DNA from: Angiostrongylus vasorum
Lineage: Eukaryota; Nematoda; Chromadorea; Rhabditida; Metastrongylidae
NCBI GenBank assembly: GCA_018806985.1
Contig: JADANN010000060.1
Location: 62,001-126,000, forward strand
DNA: 64,000 nt
Direction of reading: 5' to 3'
The position numbers and the translations under genes were made by a program. Of the stretch, positions 1 to 14,602 are shown in pieces. The notes under the pieces are model-generated. The model was given only the letters and a program-made list of their open reading frames with translations. It made no database searches and was not told where the DNA came from. Each line of letters begins with the position of its first letter. Position 1 is the stretch's first letter.

Positions 1-99
1 TGGTGTGTGATTTCTGTCGTATTTTTCACGGAATCCTATGCTCTCGGTTAATTCCACCATCCTTTGCACGTCTTCCTGTGGAATGCATTGTTCTGCCAT
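1..99 (-). CDS. 5' end of an unrecognised protein-coding gene (truncated by window edge)
   Basis: Reading the minus strand from an ATG at 99-97, 33 codons stay open to the window edge. The peptide begins MAEQCIPQEDVQRMVELTES and looks like ordinary soluble protein: charged, no signal peptide and no low complexity. It lies head to head with rpl-11, with 169 bp between the two start codons, which suits two genes sharing a divergent promoter. An intron could lie within this stretch. I do not recognise the family. The call rests on the open frame, protein-like composition and position, so it is moderate. Confidence 0.5.
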   Translation of the reverse strand, partial: MAEQCIPQEDVQRMVELTESIGFREKYDRNHTP

Positions 100-2516
<2,417 letters not shown>

Positions 2517-4393
2517 TTCTTAGTCCATTATTTGTTGAGTTTATAAATTGTTTTGTTAATTTTCGAACCTTTTAACTTTACATTCGCGTTCTCCTAATTT
2601 CTGATGAACGTAAAATACTACACAATGCAGAAGGCAAGTTTTTGTTTCCCTTCAGACAGTGGTATTCTAGTCAGTGAATCTTAACGCTGTTGACAATTTT
2701 GTGCAATTCTATCTTGCTGAGAATTTTTGGGCTCCCTGGGCCTGCGGTAACATTATCGTGCTATCTTGTCGTTCCAAGATATATTTGTCCTAGTGAACGG
2801 AAGTTTATTTTCAAAACGGTTCATTGTTATTAAATTTTATTGTACTTACATTTGTTCGAAAGTACCACAGTGTTGTTATTTGGCGTGGTTCATCAACCAG
2901 TTTTCTCCATTACATGCAACGACATGATATCATGTAGAGGTAATACTGAAGTCTAACACGCTGGAAGTCCTGAATTGTCGAAGGGAGTTTGTAGAGACGC
3001 CTAGGTAACCAAGGTCTTGGTTTTTCTCGTGTCTGCAAACACCAATCAACAACAAAAAGCAACAGCTACACATGTTCCGTTTACGAATGTGTGTTCGTTG
3101 ACAAAAGTAAACGAAAACATCTAAATTTCTAGTAATATGCCAAGTTAAGACGTAAACGTGCTCACAACGACAGTATGTACGTGAAACATCTGCCTGTAGA
3201 AACACTACAGAATTCTAACGTATCGTTGATTTCTGTCCTTCATCTGTGGTATGAGAGTATTTTCATGTAATAGCGATGACTTGCTGCTTCGAAAGAGGAA
3301 CTTTTGTGTCCACATTTGCTCGATTGTGCCTTTATGTTTGCATGATAGTGAGTCCGCCAAACAGGGCTCATTCATTCGGTTTTTGGATAGTAGGACTATA
3401 GACAGCTTCATGTAAAGTTGACAGAAAACGCGAAATAATAGCAAATGTAGAAGACGTCTGAGCACAGGATGAACGATGGTGAACACAGGATAAACGATGG
3501 ATTTCAAACTTTAGTGGCAGATTCTACTCTTATAGACAAACGCTTTAAATGAAAATATCACTGAAAGAGAAATAGCTGGCTATTAATTGTAATCAATAGA
3601 TTCAGAATCCACAGAATTCTTTGTTGTTTCGTGGATTTACATAATCGGCCTACTGCCATTGGCACATTGGAGTTTTTCTACTCTGTATTTCTGTACTCAA
3701 AGCGCATACAGGGTAGTGGTTAGAAGTGCCCAACAATACACACGCGCTGTTTGGTTCTACGTCAAGCCTCAGATTCACCAAGTCTATCCCACCGGGCTCG
3801 GCAGTCGAGTACGAGACTTACCTGGTGGGATAGCAGCAGTTATTTCATATGTTGATACGCCACTAGAAGTCATTGTGTGGTCGAATTATACACTAAGTCA
3901 CCTTTAATGATGTTTAATGAAGTCGATTTCATGACGCTTCCCTGATGGATTGATCAGGGCGGATGGTCTTTATCCCTCATCTTTTACTGCTTAACTCTTT
4001 TTTCCTTAATTAGCTGTGCAATGTTGCGGTATAGAAAGATGCCACGATCTAACTTCGTATAACACCAAAGTAGCTTGCTATACAATAACGAGACGTTTCA
4101 AGAACGTATTTAATCTAACCGGAAACGTTCTCTGTTTGATACTGAACTGAACATTGAACTTCTCGGCCACTGAAAACCGTTCCACTCGCTGAAGAACAAG
4201 CTACGAACAATTGTATGAAGAGTGTCGTGTATTAAGTACCGTATTCAGTATTGCGTACTTTTATGCGTAAGTGGGCATGTTACACACACCGCTATACAGC
4301 TGACGGCGTTTAGACTGTGACACTTCGTCAGATGATTTTCGAATGAGTTTGTGGAGATTTCTACTTTGATGACATGTGCTCATTGGTGTGCAT
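2517..4393. other. Intergenic region rpl-11 to ADAM17-like gene
   Basis: Apart from the diverged SINE1 copy at about 3705-3990, I see nothing assignable: AT-rich sequence with only short, non-protein-like open frames on either strand. It must contain the rpl-11 3' UTR/polyadenylation site and the promoter of the downstream protease gene. Confidence 0.5.
3705..3990 (+). mobile_element. SINE1 (tRNA-like SINE), diverged copy
   Basis: It shows the family order: tRNA-like head (GTGGTTAGAAGTGCC), CACCAAG...CCCACCGGG segment, GGTGGGATAGCAGCAG, then a GATTGATCAG...TTTATCC tail. The tail matches the better-preserved copies at 45650 and 49480, but the B-box region is degraded. Age appears greater than that of the other copies. 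Confidence 0.6.
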
Positions 4394-7300
4394 ATGGCTT
4401 TCATCGTCGTTTCGTTCTTAAGAATATTCCCTATTATTCTCTACGCAAAGTCATGTGTTAACGGTATTGTGTAAATTTGTGGAGTTTCAAACCAGTAGTA
4501 CTTCGGAAAAGTCTGGACAACAATCCTTTTTCTCTAGGCGATTCGCTTCAAGAACGAATCGGTGACTATGCAATTGTTCACATCGATGAGGAGTTCGATT
4601 TCGACGGTGTCATCTTTCAGATTTCATTCACGGCATTCGGCAGGACCTATGTGGTGATTTTGAATCCGGATGCCGGTTCATTTGATCCATATTATCGGTT
4701 AATTGTTGGCGGTGAACGATCGATGCTATCGGATCGATCATACCACTTTCACGGTCATCTGGAGGGAAATCCTCTTCATTCGGCCATATTGTCTCGGATA
4801 CAACCCGGTGTCTATATTGGTTCCATCTTTATCGGTAATGATTGGATTCATATTGAACCGGCTTCAATACATCATCTCTCGACAGATGAAAGGGATATGT
4901 TGGTATTTCGTTCAAGTACCTTTAAAGTATCGACGATATCTCGGATGCTAAGCCAGGATGGTCTATTTGTGCCGTTAAATGTAAGACTTTCAGAAATGAC
5001 CCTGTGTAATAATCCTGATCATAGTTCTATATGGCTCAATGTTGTGATGTCATTTTTATCTGCTTTAAAGTTGCGGCTGTGAAATATCTAACAAGATGAC
5101 TTTGGTGTTGGATTTTAGTCTTCATATTTGCCGTAATTTAAAAAAGAACAAGACTCTCGGCGTTGATCGGTTCCTGAGGGATGCGCTTTGCATTCGACTT
5201 CATTGAGCATCGTTTGGAGCTGAATGAATACATATCTGAGCTTTACAAAGACTCGCGGTGATTTATCGATGTATCGAGCCAGTGCTTCTATCCTCAGGAC
5301 AGGTCTGGTACCAATTTCCCGACCCGGACGGATGGAAGGCTTGGAGACTCGGGGTGCGGGGATCGACCCCCTGCGTATTTCAGGGCGCCTCCGGGCAATG
5401 CGTTACGCGCGCCCTTACAGTAGTTATAAATTATGAAGCCTTATGGGCTATCTTTATTTCCTGATTTCCTTTTAAATGCTTGCCAGGTGTTTTTAGAATG
5501 GAGCTTGTGACTTAATTGTATGTGAACTGCAGTTTTTACCTTCTGTTAATGAAATCAAAATGTATTTAATCTTTCCAAATTAAATTTGGAGAAAGTGTGC
5601 AAGTTGTCACTTTCCGTCTACATTTTCCATAAATCTTGTCTTTGAGTAGTTAAAGCGAAGCTTGTTTCTCTCAGTGGTTGGTTGAGTTGCGTTCTGCAGG
5701 AGTTTTAGTAATAGTTTTAAGTTCCAGATACCTTTCGTGACCACTTTGAAAGACAAAGAAATAGCTGTCGGTCGCGTTCGGAGAGAAATGAGGGCAACTG
5801 AGAACGAAGTGAGAAATCGATGTCCTTTGAAAATTGTAGCTGACTATAAGTTCTTCTCTATAGTTGGGAAGAACAACACAGCCCTTACAACACGTTATAT
5901 AGTGAACATGGTTGCAAAGGTGAACGAAATTTATACAGTGGTAAATTGGGATGAGGGAGAAGACGAAACGGAACTGGATAGAGGAAGGTGACTGTCAAAA
6001 CTGAAGTTGCTCTTTGTTTTGTTTATTTTTCTTTTCTTCATTTCAAAAATGCTAATTATGTAGGTTCGTAAATATGGGATTTTCAATCAAAGAGTTGAAA
6101 ATTCTGGACAAACCGTCGAATCAGGCCGGACATTACAATTCTCATGACGTGGTTAATAATGGAGTTTGGAATTCAAACCGACTTTTAGAGGTGGGATGAT
6201 GAGTTTCAGACCACTCACCCATCGAGCTTCACTAGCATACCTTGAAAACTGTTTATCATTTTAGATTGTATTTACTACAAGAGAACTGAGATTTTTGAAG
6301 CGAAATTCTCGTACTTTCATTAATGTTTGAGATTATCTTCGTTTCTTGCAATACAAATTTAGGCATTCACTCGTGCCGAAGGCTCTCCAGATTTTTGCCT
6401 TGTACATTTGCTCACTGCTCAATCTTTCGCCGATTCAGCTCATATTGGCTTAGCTTATGTTGCTGACTCTCGTGGTGGTCCTGGAGGAATCTGCTCCGAT
6501 TCTGCTTTTGTGTTGGATCGTCAAATAAGTTTCAATACGGTGTTCACGAGCGCGATTGGGAACACCGGTTTGCAAGATTACCCTCTTGTAACAAAGGAAG
6601 CCGAGATCGTTGTAGCTCACGAATACGCTCACAGCTGGGGTGCTCAACACGATGGCTTAGAACGTGATGCAGATGATCGTGAGAAGTGCCTTCCTGATTA
6701 TTCAGAAGGTGGTAATTATATAATGCATATGTACGCCCAGAACGGTTACGATCCGAATAATATCCGCTTTTCACCATGTTCTCGAAGAAGCATTCGTCGC
6801 ATGCTTGAACGTCGATGGTATCGTTGTTTTGAACCAGAGAAGGCGCTATTCTGTGGCAATGGCGTCGTTGAAGAGGGCGAAGAATGTGACGAGGGGAATT
6901 TTCTTAAAATGAATGGTAAACAGTTAGAGTCTGTCAGAGTATAGAGTATAGGGTAAGTAAAGTAGTAAATGCACTGCCACTTATAGTCTCTCTCAAACGT
7001 GCAGCAACAAAAACCAAACGCTCGGCATGTCCCTAGATTATAAATTTAGATTCCTATTAAATTTACTCTCTAATTCTTTTCACACTATGCAAACAAGAGT
7101 TTAAAATGCAGTTCTATTTTCGTTCCTAACTGCAATTTTCTGAAACTGCTAACTCTTTTAGTGAAACTCATGAAATGTGGTTGCAATTTTTTTGTGAATC
7201 CTATATTTGAATGCTTCCAGGAAGTGCGACTTGTTGTACAAGAGATTGTCGCTTAACTCCTTCAGCACAATGCTCCCCTCACAATCAACCTTGTTGCAAT

Positions 7301-10300
7301 TTGTCTTGCTCATACTATACTGCAGACCATATCTGTCTTCCCGAAGATCCTCTTCAATGTAAAGCATCGTCATTTTGCACGTGGGCATTTCATTTTCCAT
7401 TTATGCTTTTTTTGTAATGATTCCTTTGTGTAATTGAAAAAAAACCATTGTTTTAGTGGTTATTCCGGTGATTGTCCAGCCGCTCCAGCTATCCCGGATG
7501 GTTCTCCTTGTCTCGAAGAAGGAGAATGCCAAAAAGGAGTGTGCCTTCCTTACTGTGAGCGTCAGAGTATTGCCAAGAAGAGTTGCATATGTGAAGAAGG
7601 TTCGACTTAGCTTGATTAACAGCCGTTTCGAAATTTAATATGATTATGTTTTTATCTGGAGCATTTCTATTCAATTTTTCTACAAACAGTTGTTAAGTGG
7701 TCAAGCTACTTAGTGCACCACTTTCTGTTTTGCTACCTACTTCGTTACATGGATACGTAGATTGGTCGTCTTTACAAATTGTGTTCGCCTCAGCACATCT
7801 GCAGTTTGTTTCGTCCATTCGCTTTCGTCATCCATGATGGTAGATCTGTTTCCAGTGTAGTTAGTTGGACGAATTTTCATAAATCGCTTTTCCTGAAACG
7901 ATGGAATACCGTCCATCCCTATTACTCTTCTTCTGCGCAGTTCCAGCTCCACGTCATTCATCGTGTTCCATAGCCAAACTAAGAGGAAGATGTGGTTGCC
8001 ATAGTTTAAGAGCAAAATATCTTTTTTTTCCATAACACCATGGTTTTCTAATGAAATGGCATTTTTTTTATGATTGTTCGCGGACTTCTGACATCTCCCG
8101 CTCCGTTAACCCATTCGTGACAGCGCCCACTTTGTGGTTGGCCCCATTAAACATGAGCAATCTTTCATCGCCCACGGACTTTTTGGTTTTTTGACAACAC
8201 AAATTTATTCTTTTAGTAATTAGAGGGGTTTAAGTATAGTAAAGATAACAGTATTTTAGAAGAGACTTTGTTGCGTCGTTCTGGAGGTATGAATGGTATT
8301 TGCTACTTTTTTTGTGCACTATGGTCCACCATGCAAATGCATTATTGTAGGCATTTGGAAGCATTTTACATCTTATTTTAAGTCTATTTTGGTGTTTTCT
8401 TCTTCAATATCCGCACATTTCATGTAATAACCATAGCGGGTAAAATGAACTGACAGCTATTTAGTAATCAAACTGACGACCATAGAATTTCCCAGAAAGG
8501 TCTTTTGTAAATCATCAAGTGTCCACACAGTAGCTTTTCTATCTCACCACTTCTTTTCTAGTCTTTCGAATACCTGTCAAATAAATATAAATAGTGTGCT
8601 AAAAAGTTCTGGAGCCCATGAGACTCGCAATGGACCCAACAGTGTTCAAATCATACAATGGTGAATCTGCTAGAATTTTGCCATTGTTTTGGCTTTGCTG
8701 GTGCTGCGATTTTTCAAACTCATCACGAAAAGAAAAGTTTCGTAAGAACAATGCATATGCATTTTTTCATTCAAATTGAGGGATTTCATCATTCACTGCA
8801 CTCTAAGAGTGAAAAACCTCGGTGCGATACTGTCCTGTTGGTGCTGTTTTCCTGGAATTGGTAACGATAGATGGGATCTCTTTATTTCTATGCCGCAGTT
8901 GCCATAGTGGTTGGCCGAAGTTCCTAGGGTCTGTGGCGATAAGTGATAAAGTGACACTTGTTTAGCCACTGTTAGGTTATTTTTCTTTATCAACTTAGGT
9001 TAAAAGTACGGGTGGAATTATGTAACTCTGCGGTTTGGACTTAGTGTTCATTACAGAATATTTGTCGACATCTTGTTTTCTAGAGTGTTTATTTTATAAG
9101 TGTCTTTCTTATTTCTATTTCTTTTTATTTCTTCGTTGTTCTTGAAAGATCTCCAAGCCGCTCGCTTCCTCCTGCTCTGCTATGGAGCTAAGTCCCTCAT
9201 CATGTTGATTTCCCGACCCAGATAGACGTAACTGCAGTATTCGGAGAACTTCGTTCCGTTGAGCGTGAATGCGGCATACGAAGTCAATCTTTTCCTCATG
9301 AACCCATCGTTTTTATAAGATTTAGTCGAAGACCAATCTTTCCACAGGCTTAATCAAAGTCGACAAGTATTCGTTCCTCTTGGCTAATGTTTGATGTTAT
9401 ATGAACGATGTCATTAGCAAAAATTGCCGACCATGAACTTTTACTCTGATGTTGTCCCATTCCAGTGTTCGCTTGACGTTCTCGAAAGTGGCGGTAAATA
9501 ACTTTGGCGAAATTGTTCGCCTTTGCTAACCACTCTTTTGACGTCGATGTTAATATCGTTGTAAAATAGTGATATTTTTGGTTGTCAAATTTTTATATGG
9601 TTTACGAAGAATCTTTACATAGCGACTGGGGACTTCCTGGATGTCCTGAGCTTCCATGACTGCTTCAATCTCAACTGATTCAAAAGCTTTCTTTAAATCG
9701 GTGAAAGTGAAATAGAGCGGTCGCGTGTACTCTCGCGATACTTCAATGAGTCTTGTTATCGTGTGAATGTGGTTCATCGTTCTGAACCCGAAACCTTTGT
9801 TGCTCACATGGCTGTCCTTCGCCCAAGGCCTCTGGAGTTGCGTGTTACCATGAATGGTCTTCTTCGTCATAATAAACTGAGACAACCACATACTCTGCTC
9901 GTTCCATTTTGATGTGTGGTTCCCAATATTGAGAGATTCCTCTGCTTCACTCTTAGCGTTAAAATCTCCAATGATGACATTGAAGAATGTATGGTCTTCT
10001 GTATGGAACTCCAAGCCCATATAGAGCGCTTCGACTTCTTCTTCGTCATAGTTTGATGTCGGCGCGTAAACGACGAAAATTGTCAAAGCCGGTATTGATC
10101 CCCATCGTTCCAACCGTAAACGTCCCATTCGGGTTGTTGGGTTGTTAATTGTTCGAATGACTCATTGTTCATAGCCAAACACGTTTTGAAGAGAGAATTA
10201 TCAACGCCGCAGAATGCTCCACTCTAACATGTTCCGAGGAACAGTACTTCTCCGGTGTCATAGACGGCGTTGGGTGGCGTCGTTTGGTCTCGGCCAGACC

Positions 10301-13300
10301 GATGACCTCGTACCTTATCCTTCTTGCTTGCATGAGCAAGTCTTCTTTCGAAGACTCAGATGAAAGTGTGTGTGAATTGTAAGTACAGATCGTCACATTA
10401 GTCCTTTGCGATTTATGCAGCCTAGAATGGTCCTGAGATTTTAAGAGCCTTTCCGTACTCGTCCTACCCAGCGCTGCAGTATCGGGGGACGCTTTCGGAG
10501 TCAGGGGAATGAGGCCCGTTCATTTTACTGTGTTTAGCTTTTGATGCCCACACATATAGATTGCTGAGTTCTGAACATGGGGTCTGGGTATACTCGCGAA
10601 TAGGTTGCCAGTCTCTCCCAAAGTAGACAGGGGAGCTTATTTGCTCGACTCCACTCCTGTCCACTTCCCATATACTTCGCTGTTACTTGTTTGCAGGCTT
10701 TTGGGCGAATTTTGGAATGTTGAACATTAAAATGCAACTTTCCTGTTCATTTATTAGAACGCTAAGAACTCTATAAAAGTTCATCACGCGTTATAGCGGA
10801 ACACTATATTCGCAAAGATCGCTACGGCATTTCTTTAGACCGGTTCTTTTTGAGCTGTCTTAAATAGTTTGTCTATACCGTTACAAGTGGTTAACTCACA
10901 GCAAGGGTCTTCTGTAGATTTGTTACTTTTACAGTTAGGTTGGAGGTATTGCAATCGAAGCTTCTACTTTTCTTAAGCAAATTCCTAGTGGTGGAGACGA
11001 AATAGCTCGTCTTTATCGAGAGATCCGGCGCACTTTTGAGGTCCTTTGGCCAGGAGCTCGTAATCCTTTTTCGAGTCTTCCCGTATTCGTTAATGATAAA
11101 AGGAAATGGTTACGTCTCGTAATAATTCCCACGATCGACTTTCTATTAACCAGCGTCAGCTTGTGCGTAAATAAAGAATAAAACCTCGCGTTTGCTCAAC
11201 AGGAACACACGGAAATGATTACATGTCGAAAGTTTTCGTCCGACAAAACTCCTTTTTTGTAGGAATGATAGTTCTTTTCTAGTTTATAACTGAATCGATT
11301 CCCTACACAGGAATGCTTTGGTTTGGATCCAATGCAGGAAGGCTGATTACGAATGTGTCGAGTCACCCGTTTGCGTTTGTCAAAATATGATCAGTTTATA
11401 TATGAATCGCGTCTTTGGATTATTCCACATCGATCTTCGTTTTTCATTCTTCTCGATTACTTTTTTATAAGGCATGTTGTAAACAGGAGTTTAACGGGAG
11501 CAGTTTCGTTTGTTATTTCGTTCGCACCTTCCAAATTTGCCCATCCTAGTTTTCCTTGCGTTCAGCATTTTTGCATTCAAGCCTCTACTGACAAATTTCT
11601 GGGGCTGAAGCAAGTTTATCAGAAGCTAAAGGTGATAATAATCTTTTCCTGACATAAACGTCGCAACGGATGCCTACAAAGCCAACATCGCTGACATTTC
11701 GTTATAGCTTTTACTCCGTAGGAATAGTCAATTCCTCGTAGTTCTAGTAAATCTACATCTTCTTCCTCTTAGCATCCTGAAGGGTTATCTCATGGATGTT
11801 GGTGTATTCTGCGGAGGATAGCGCGAAGGTTGGTACGATGGGAGGCTGTACCGGTATTAAGATTTCTTCACAGCATGTTGTGGAGACTTGTTTCAAATCC
11901 GCTCCGTGAGATGTACTCTACGACCCAAGATTTGATAAGCTTCTCGATGGTTCTTTTACCGGAACATCTGGTTGGCAGAAGAAGCCACTTTGCTGAATAA
12001 TGAGATTTACCACTACAGATTTACCACATTGTAACAAGGTTTCTCTCCTCAGCTTTGATATCCTGCGCGCTGTAAATCGCAGTCCTCATGCATAAACATC
12101 CTCTAGCCAAATGAAGAAGACAGATCAGTAGGGGTGATGGTTCTTTTTTGTAGTGGAATGATTCTTACATTCTTTGATTATCTCGTAGTCGCCTTTTTCT
12201 TTAGTTCATCTCTCTTGCCGTCGATGTTGCCGTGATGTAAATGGTACGGGTTTGTGCGAGCCTGAAATTGGTGCTGCAGATCTTGTTGATGGAACTTGGT
12301 GCGCTCAGGGATATTGCAGAAAGTCAGAATGCGTTAACGAAGTGGCAGATTATGTAACACGACATTTGAACGTCCTCACTGATTCTAGTCGAATATGGCC
12401 TATGATCCAGTCTAACATCGTTGGTATAATAGTGTTGTTTTCATTTGTCATATGTTTTCCCATTGGATACTGCATTAAAAGAGCCGTGAGTTTTTTTTTC
12501 CTTTGGATTTTTTCGTAAGATGAATGCTCTTTTTTATGCTTATACTTGTCCGTTTTGTCCTGATTGTCAGTAAATATACCACAGATGAAGAGCAGAAGAT
12601 GATCAGCGATGTTGTTCTTAAATTTTTTAAAACTTATTTGTATACCTGGCCTATTGTCTTAGGTTTCCTTATGAACATCAGTGAGTCCTAGAATAGGTTC
12701 ACTCTTCGTTTTTCATTTGGATGGAGATGTTGAACTCCCCCAGTTTGGTTGGCTTTTCGGGTGCTTAACAATTGCTGTTCATCGCAGATTGAAGCAAAAA
12801 AAAACATAACAATGAAGCGGTGAACCATAGAGTGTGAACTTGTCTTTAGGTGCTTGTATGCTTGAGTGAGTTCACAAATATGAGCCTCTGTAACACAATT
12901 CCGTGCTATTTTTTTTTCGTTCCCTTAATTTTTGTAAATTGTGAAGTCTACATCTAAAGCTCCTTAATCTGGGATTGGCATCAACTCGGAACTTGGTTAA
13001 TATAAGAGGCACCTCTGCTCATCTTCTTTATCGTCTACTATGTGGACATTTTCGTTTTTGTTCCACTTCACCTCACCGTCCTCATCTTTATTCTTTCGTC
13101 AGCTGTTCTAGCGCATAGTCTACTGTGCTGTGGTTTATCCTGCATTTCCACTTTATGAAGGCTTGATATTTGTCAAGTGTCCAAAATACGGGAACTCGAG
13201 TTTTGGTCCGTTGTATTAAAAAGTTTCAATAAAAGAACATTACGATGTTTTAGCCCTCCCACGGGTGCTGTGCATAATCTATGCATAATTAAGCTGTCAA

Positions 13301-14331
13301 CTCAATCCTTAATTCACACTAGAGTGCTGGAGAATTTGTTAATTGAGACAGGTAAGCGTGGAGGTTTAGTCTGGAGATCGTCTTTCCTTACTCCGTTAAA
13401 TTTTTTTGAGGATCGTTCAAATTCTTTCCTGCTGGATCTTCAAAATATGACGATGTTATTTAGAAAACCAAGGTTTCATAAGAAGTTTCAATTTTTGTGT
13501 GTGCTTTTTTTTCCTCGAAGTCGAGCAGTTTCATTGTCCATTGCTACGAGACAATGAGTTGGAAATCCGTTATGCCGTTACTCATCAATAATGTTGGAGC
13601 TTCTGTGTTCCTCTTCAGTGTACTTTGCTCCTTTGACGTAGAAGTGTTCGAAGACGATACGAAAGCTTTTCGTTGCGGATCTTTTTTTCTACTTTGTCAA
13701 TAAACATGTCAAATTGGTATTTATCGGCTAAGCCTGTTGCAGAGTTATCTGGGATCCGTCGTTAACTTAAAGTAGTAAAACGCCAGAGGTTTTAATGCGA
13801 TTCCGTATGATTGGCAGTTAGGTCGCCCGTCATTTATCATGAAAATAATTGTATTAACTTTTGCGAAAGTAAAATATCTCCAAAAGGTCCCTTTTTTGTT
13901 CCATCTGTTTTTTTATTTAATGTGGTGAAGTCCTATTTTTAAAGGTTCCGATTAGTTGATATCTCTACGGCTCTACATGTTGTTACTTACTTGGATACCT
14001 GGACGGCCCATCTTTGCTTACTGTACGGGTTCCAGCATATTTTTCATTTTTTCAGAATTTTACTTGTTTAACCATCGTGGTTGCGTGATGTCGCAAGGTG
14101 AGCCTGGCCAAATGCCCCAGGTCATCACTACCACAGGCAGTCGCGGCCCTTGTGGATCAGAGGGGGATTTGCCACCATACTACTAATTTGATATCAAGAC
14201 GGTGGTGGATCCTGGTACTGAATTGCATTTAGTTGGACTTCCTGATGGAAATTCTGGACTCCTTCTCAGCTTAAGAGACCCTGCTGAGGGATGAATCCCC
14301 CTACCCCGTCTCTCTCTCTCTCTTTCTCTCC

Positions 14332-14371
<40 letters not shown>

Positions 14372-14602
14372 GCTCTCTCTGTGTACATCGATGCCCGGCA
14401 CCCAGGAACACCTCTCAGATGCGATGAGGCGGTAAACCATTGCGAGGATTTGGACTACATATTATTATATTTCTTAAAATATGTCTATTTCAATATGATG
14501 GTATTAGTATGGTAAAAATTTCAGGAAGATCGAGAGGTGTTATCATCCATACGAGCTGGGCGTGTCCGGACTGTAAACGTTGCTCCTCATTCCTCTTGTT
14601 GA
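4394..14602 (+). CDS. adm-4: ADAM17/TACE-like membrane metalloprotease (nematode ADM-4 type)
   Basis: Zinc protease expected to shed membrane-protein ectodomains at the cell surface. Phase-consistent exons: 4394-4454 (signal-peptide-like), 4496-4980 (prodomain), 5728-5987 (furin-type RVRR, residues about 198-201, then catalytic start IVADYKFF), 6064-6190, 6363-6915 (HEYAHSWGAQHD zinc site at about residues 397-408, Met-turn NYIMHMY, then CGNGVVEEGEECDEG), 7221-7380 and 7457-7599 (disintegrin and Cys-rich), 12205-12485 (CRRCCRD region and transmembrane segment, about residues 667-687), 14525-14602 (short tail to stop). About 715 aa. The 41-nt first intron and the final exon are the least certain parts; the core exons are very secure. 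The prodomain exon contains no cysteine, so no cysteine switch is visible. The 4.6-kb intron 7600-12204 holds an RTE-B copy, a PLE scrap and an orphan coding-like segment. Confidence 0.88.
5140..5425 (-). mobile_element. SINE1 copy in an ADAM17-like gene intron
   Basis: Reverse-oriented copy: the tail (CGTTGATCGG, CTGAGGGATGCG) comes first and the head last, with the B-box-like GGGGATCGACCCC at about 5356-5370 and the end GCGCCC at about 5410. It lies in the intron 4981-5727. Confidence 0.8.
7600..9129. other. Intronic sequence of the ADAM17-like gene, nothing assigned
   Basis: AT-rich, with only short open frames lacking any recognisable motif. I found no repeat shared with the rest of the window, no acceptor/donor pair that keeps the gene frame, and no RNA gene. 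Confidence 0.4.
9130..10740 (-). mobile_element. RTE-B LINE, internally deleted copy
   Basis: On the minus strand the order is: 5' leader (10740-10400); endonuclease start with GLAETKRRHP (about 10290); endonuclease block FVVYAPTSNYDEEEVEALYM and VIIGDFNAKS (10128-9950); then an abrupt jump to reverse transcriptase sequence [20 protein letters not shown] and DLKKAFESVE (9790-9650). Compared with the copies at 33.9-37.0 and 59.9-63.2 kb, the end of the endonuclease and the start of the RT are missing, so a deletion fused them in one 192-codon frame. The 3' part (9130-9550) is out of frame. Defective; it lies antisense within the host gene's intron. Confidence 0.85.
10937..11118 (+). pseudogene. 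Orphan coding-like segment in the ADAM17-like gene intron
   Basis: From an acceptor-like ...TTACAGTTAG at about 10936, a frame stays open for about 60 codons: VGGIAIEASTFLKQIPSGGD, then EIARLYREIRRTFEVLWPGA, then PFSSLPVFVNDKRKW. It has no in-frame ATG, ends at a possible donor (GTAATAATT, about 11119) and then runs into a PLE terminal fragment. The composition is strongly protein-like, unlike its surroundings. The flanking ADAM exons splice together in phase without it and the ADAM family has no matching domain there. It may be an exon fragment of another gene or of an unrecognised element. Confidence 0.35.
11128..11215. mobile_element. PLE terminal-repeat fragment
   Basis: It begins TCCCACGATCGACTTTCTAT, the same left boundary as the fold-back copies at 27911 and 51854, and continues to a CCTCGCG...TTGCTCAACAGGA segment equivalent to the AATCGCGAGG/TTGCTGAACAAGAA part of those copies. 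Only about 90 bp remain; there is no hammerhead or coding part. Confidence 0.55.
12486..13985. other. Last intron of the ADAM17-like gene, nothing assigned
   Basis: AT-rich sequence following the transmembrane exon. I looked for additional cytoplasmic-tail exons in phase 0; acceptors here (for example at about 12570 and 13102) hit a stop within a few codons. No repeat family from this window is recognisable before the R3 copy near 13990. Confidence 0.4.
13990..14295 (+). repeat. Repeat R3, unclassified interspersed repeat
   Basis: Shares ordered blocks with 40000-40340, 46640-46990 and 47925-48190: CATCACTACCACAGGCAGT, CTTGTGGATCAGAGGGGGAT, TTGCCACCA, GACGGTGGTGGATCCT, CTTCCTGATGGAAA and CTTCTCAGCTTA. 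No open frame is conserved. R3 often abuts RTE pieces, so it could be a LINE untranslated region or a separate non-autonomous element. Confidence 0.6.
14311..14372. repeat. (CT)n microsatellite
   Basis: Almost uninterrupted CT dinucleotides over about 60 bp with a few CTTT/CCC interruptions, immediately after an R3 copy. It produces spurious SLSLSL and RERERE frames, which are not coding. Confidence 0.95.

Noticed and set aside
10534..10737. Short open frames in the RTE-B leader
   Set aside because: They are not conserved in frame in the other leader copies (36780-36980, 41040-41240).
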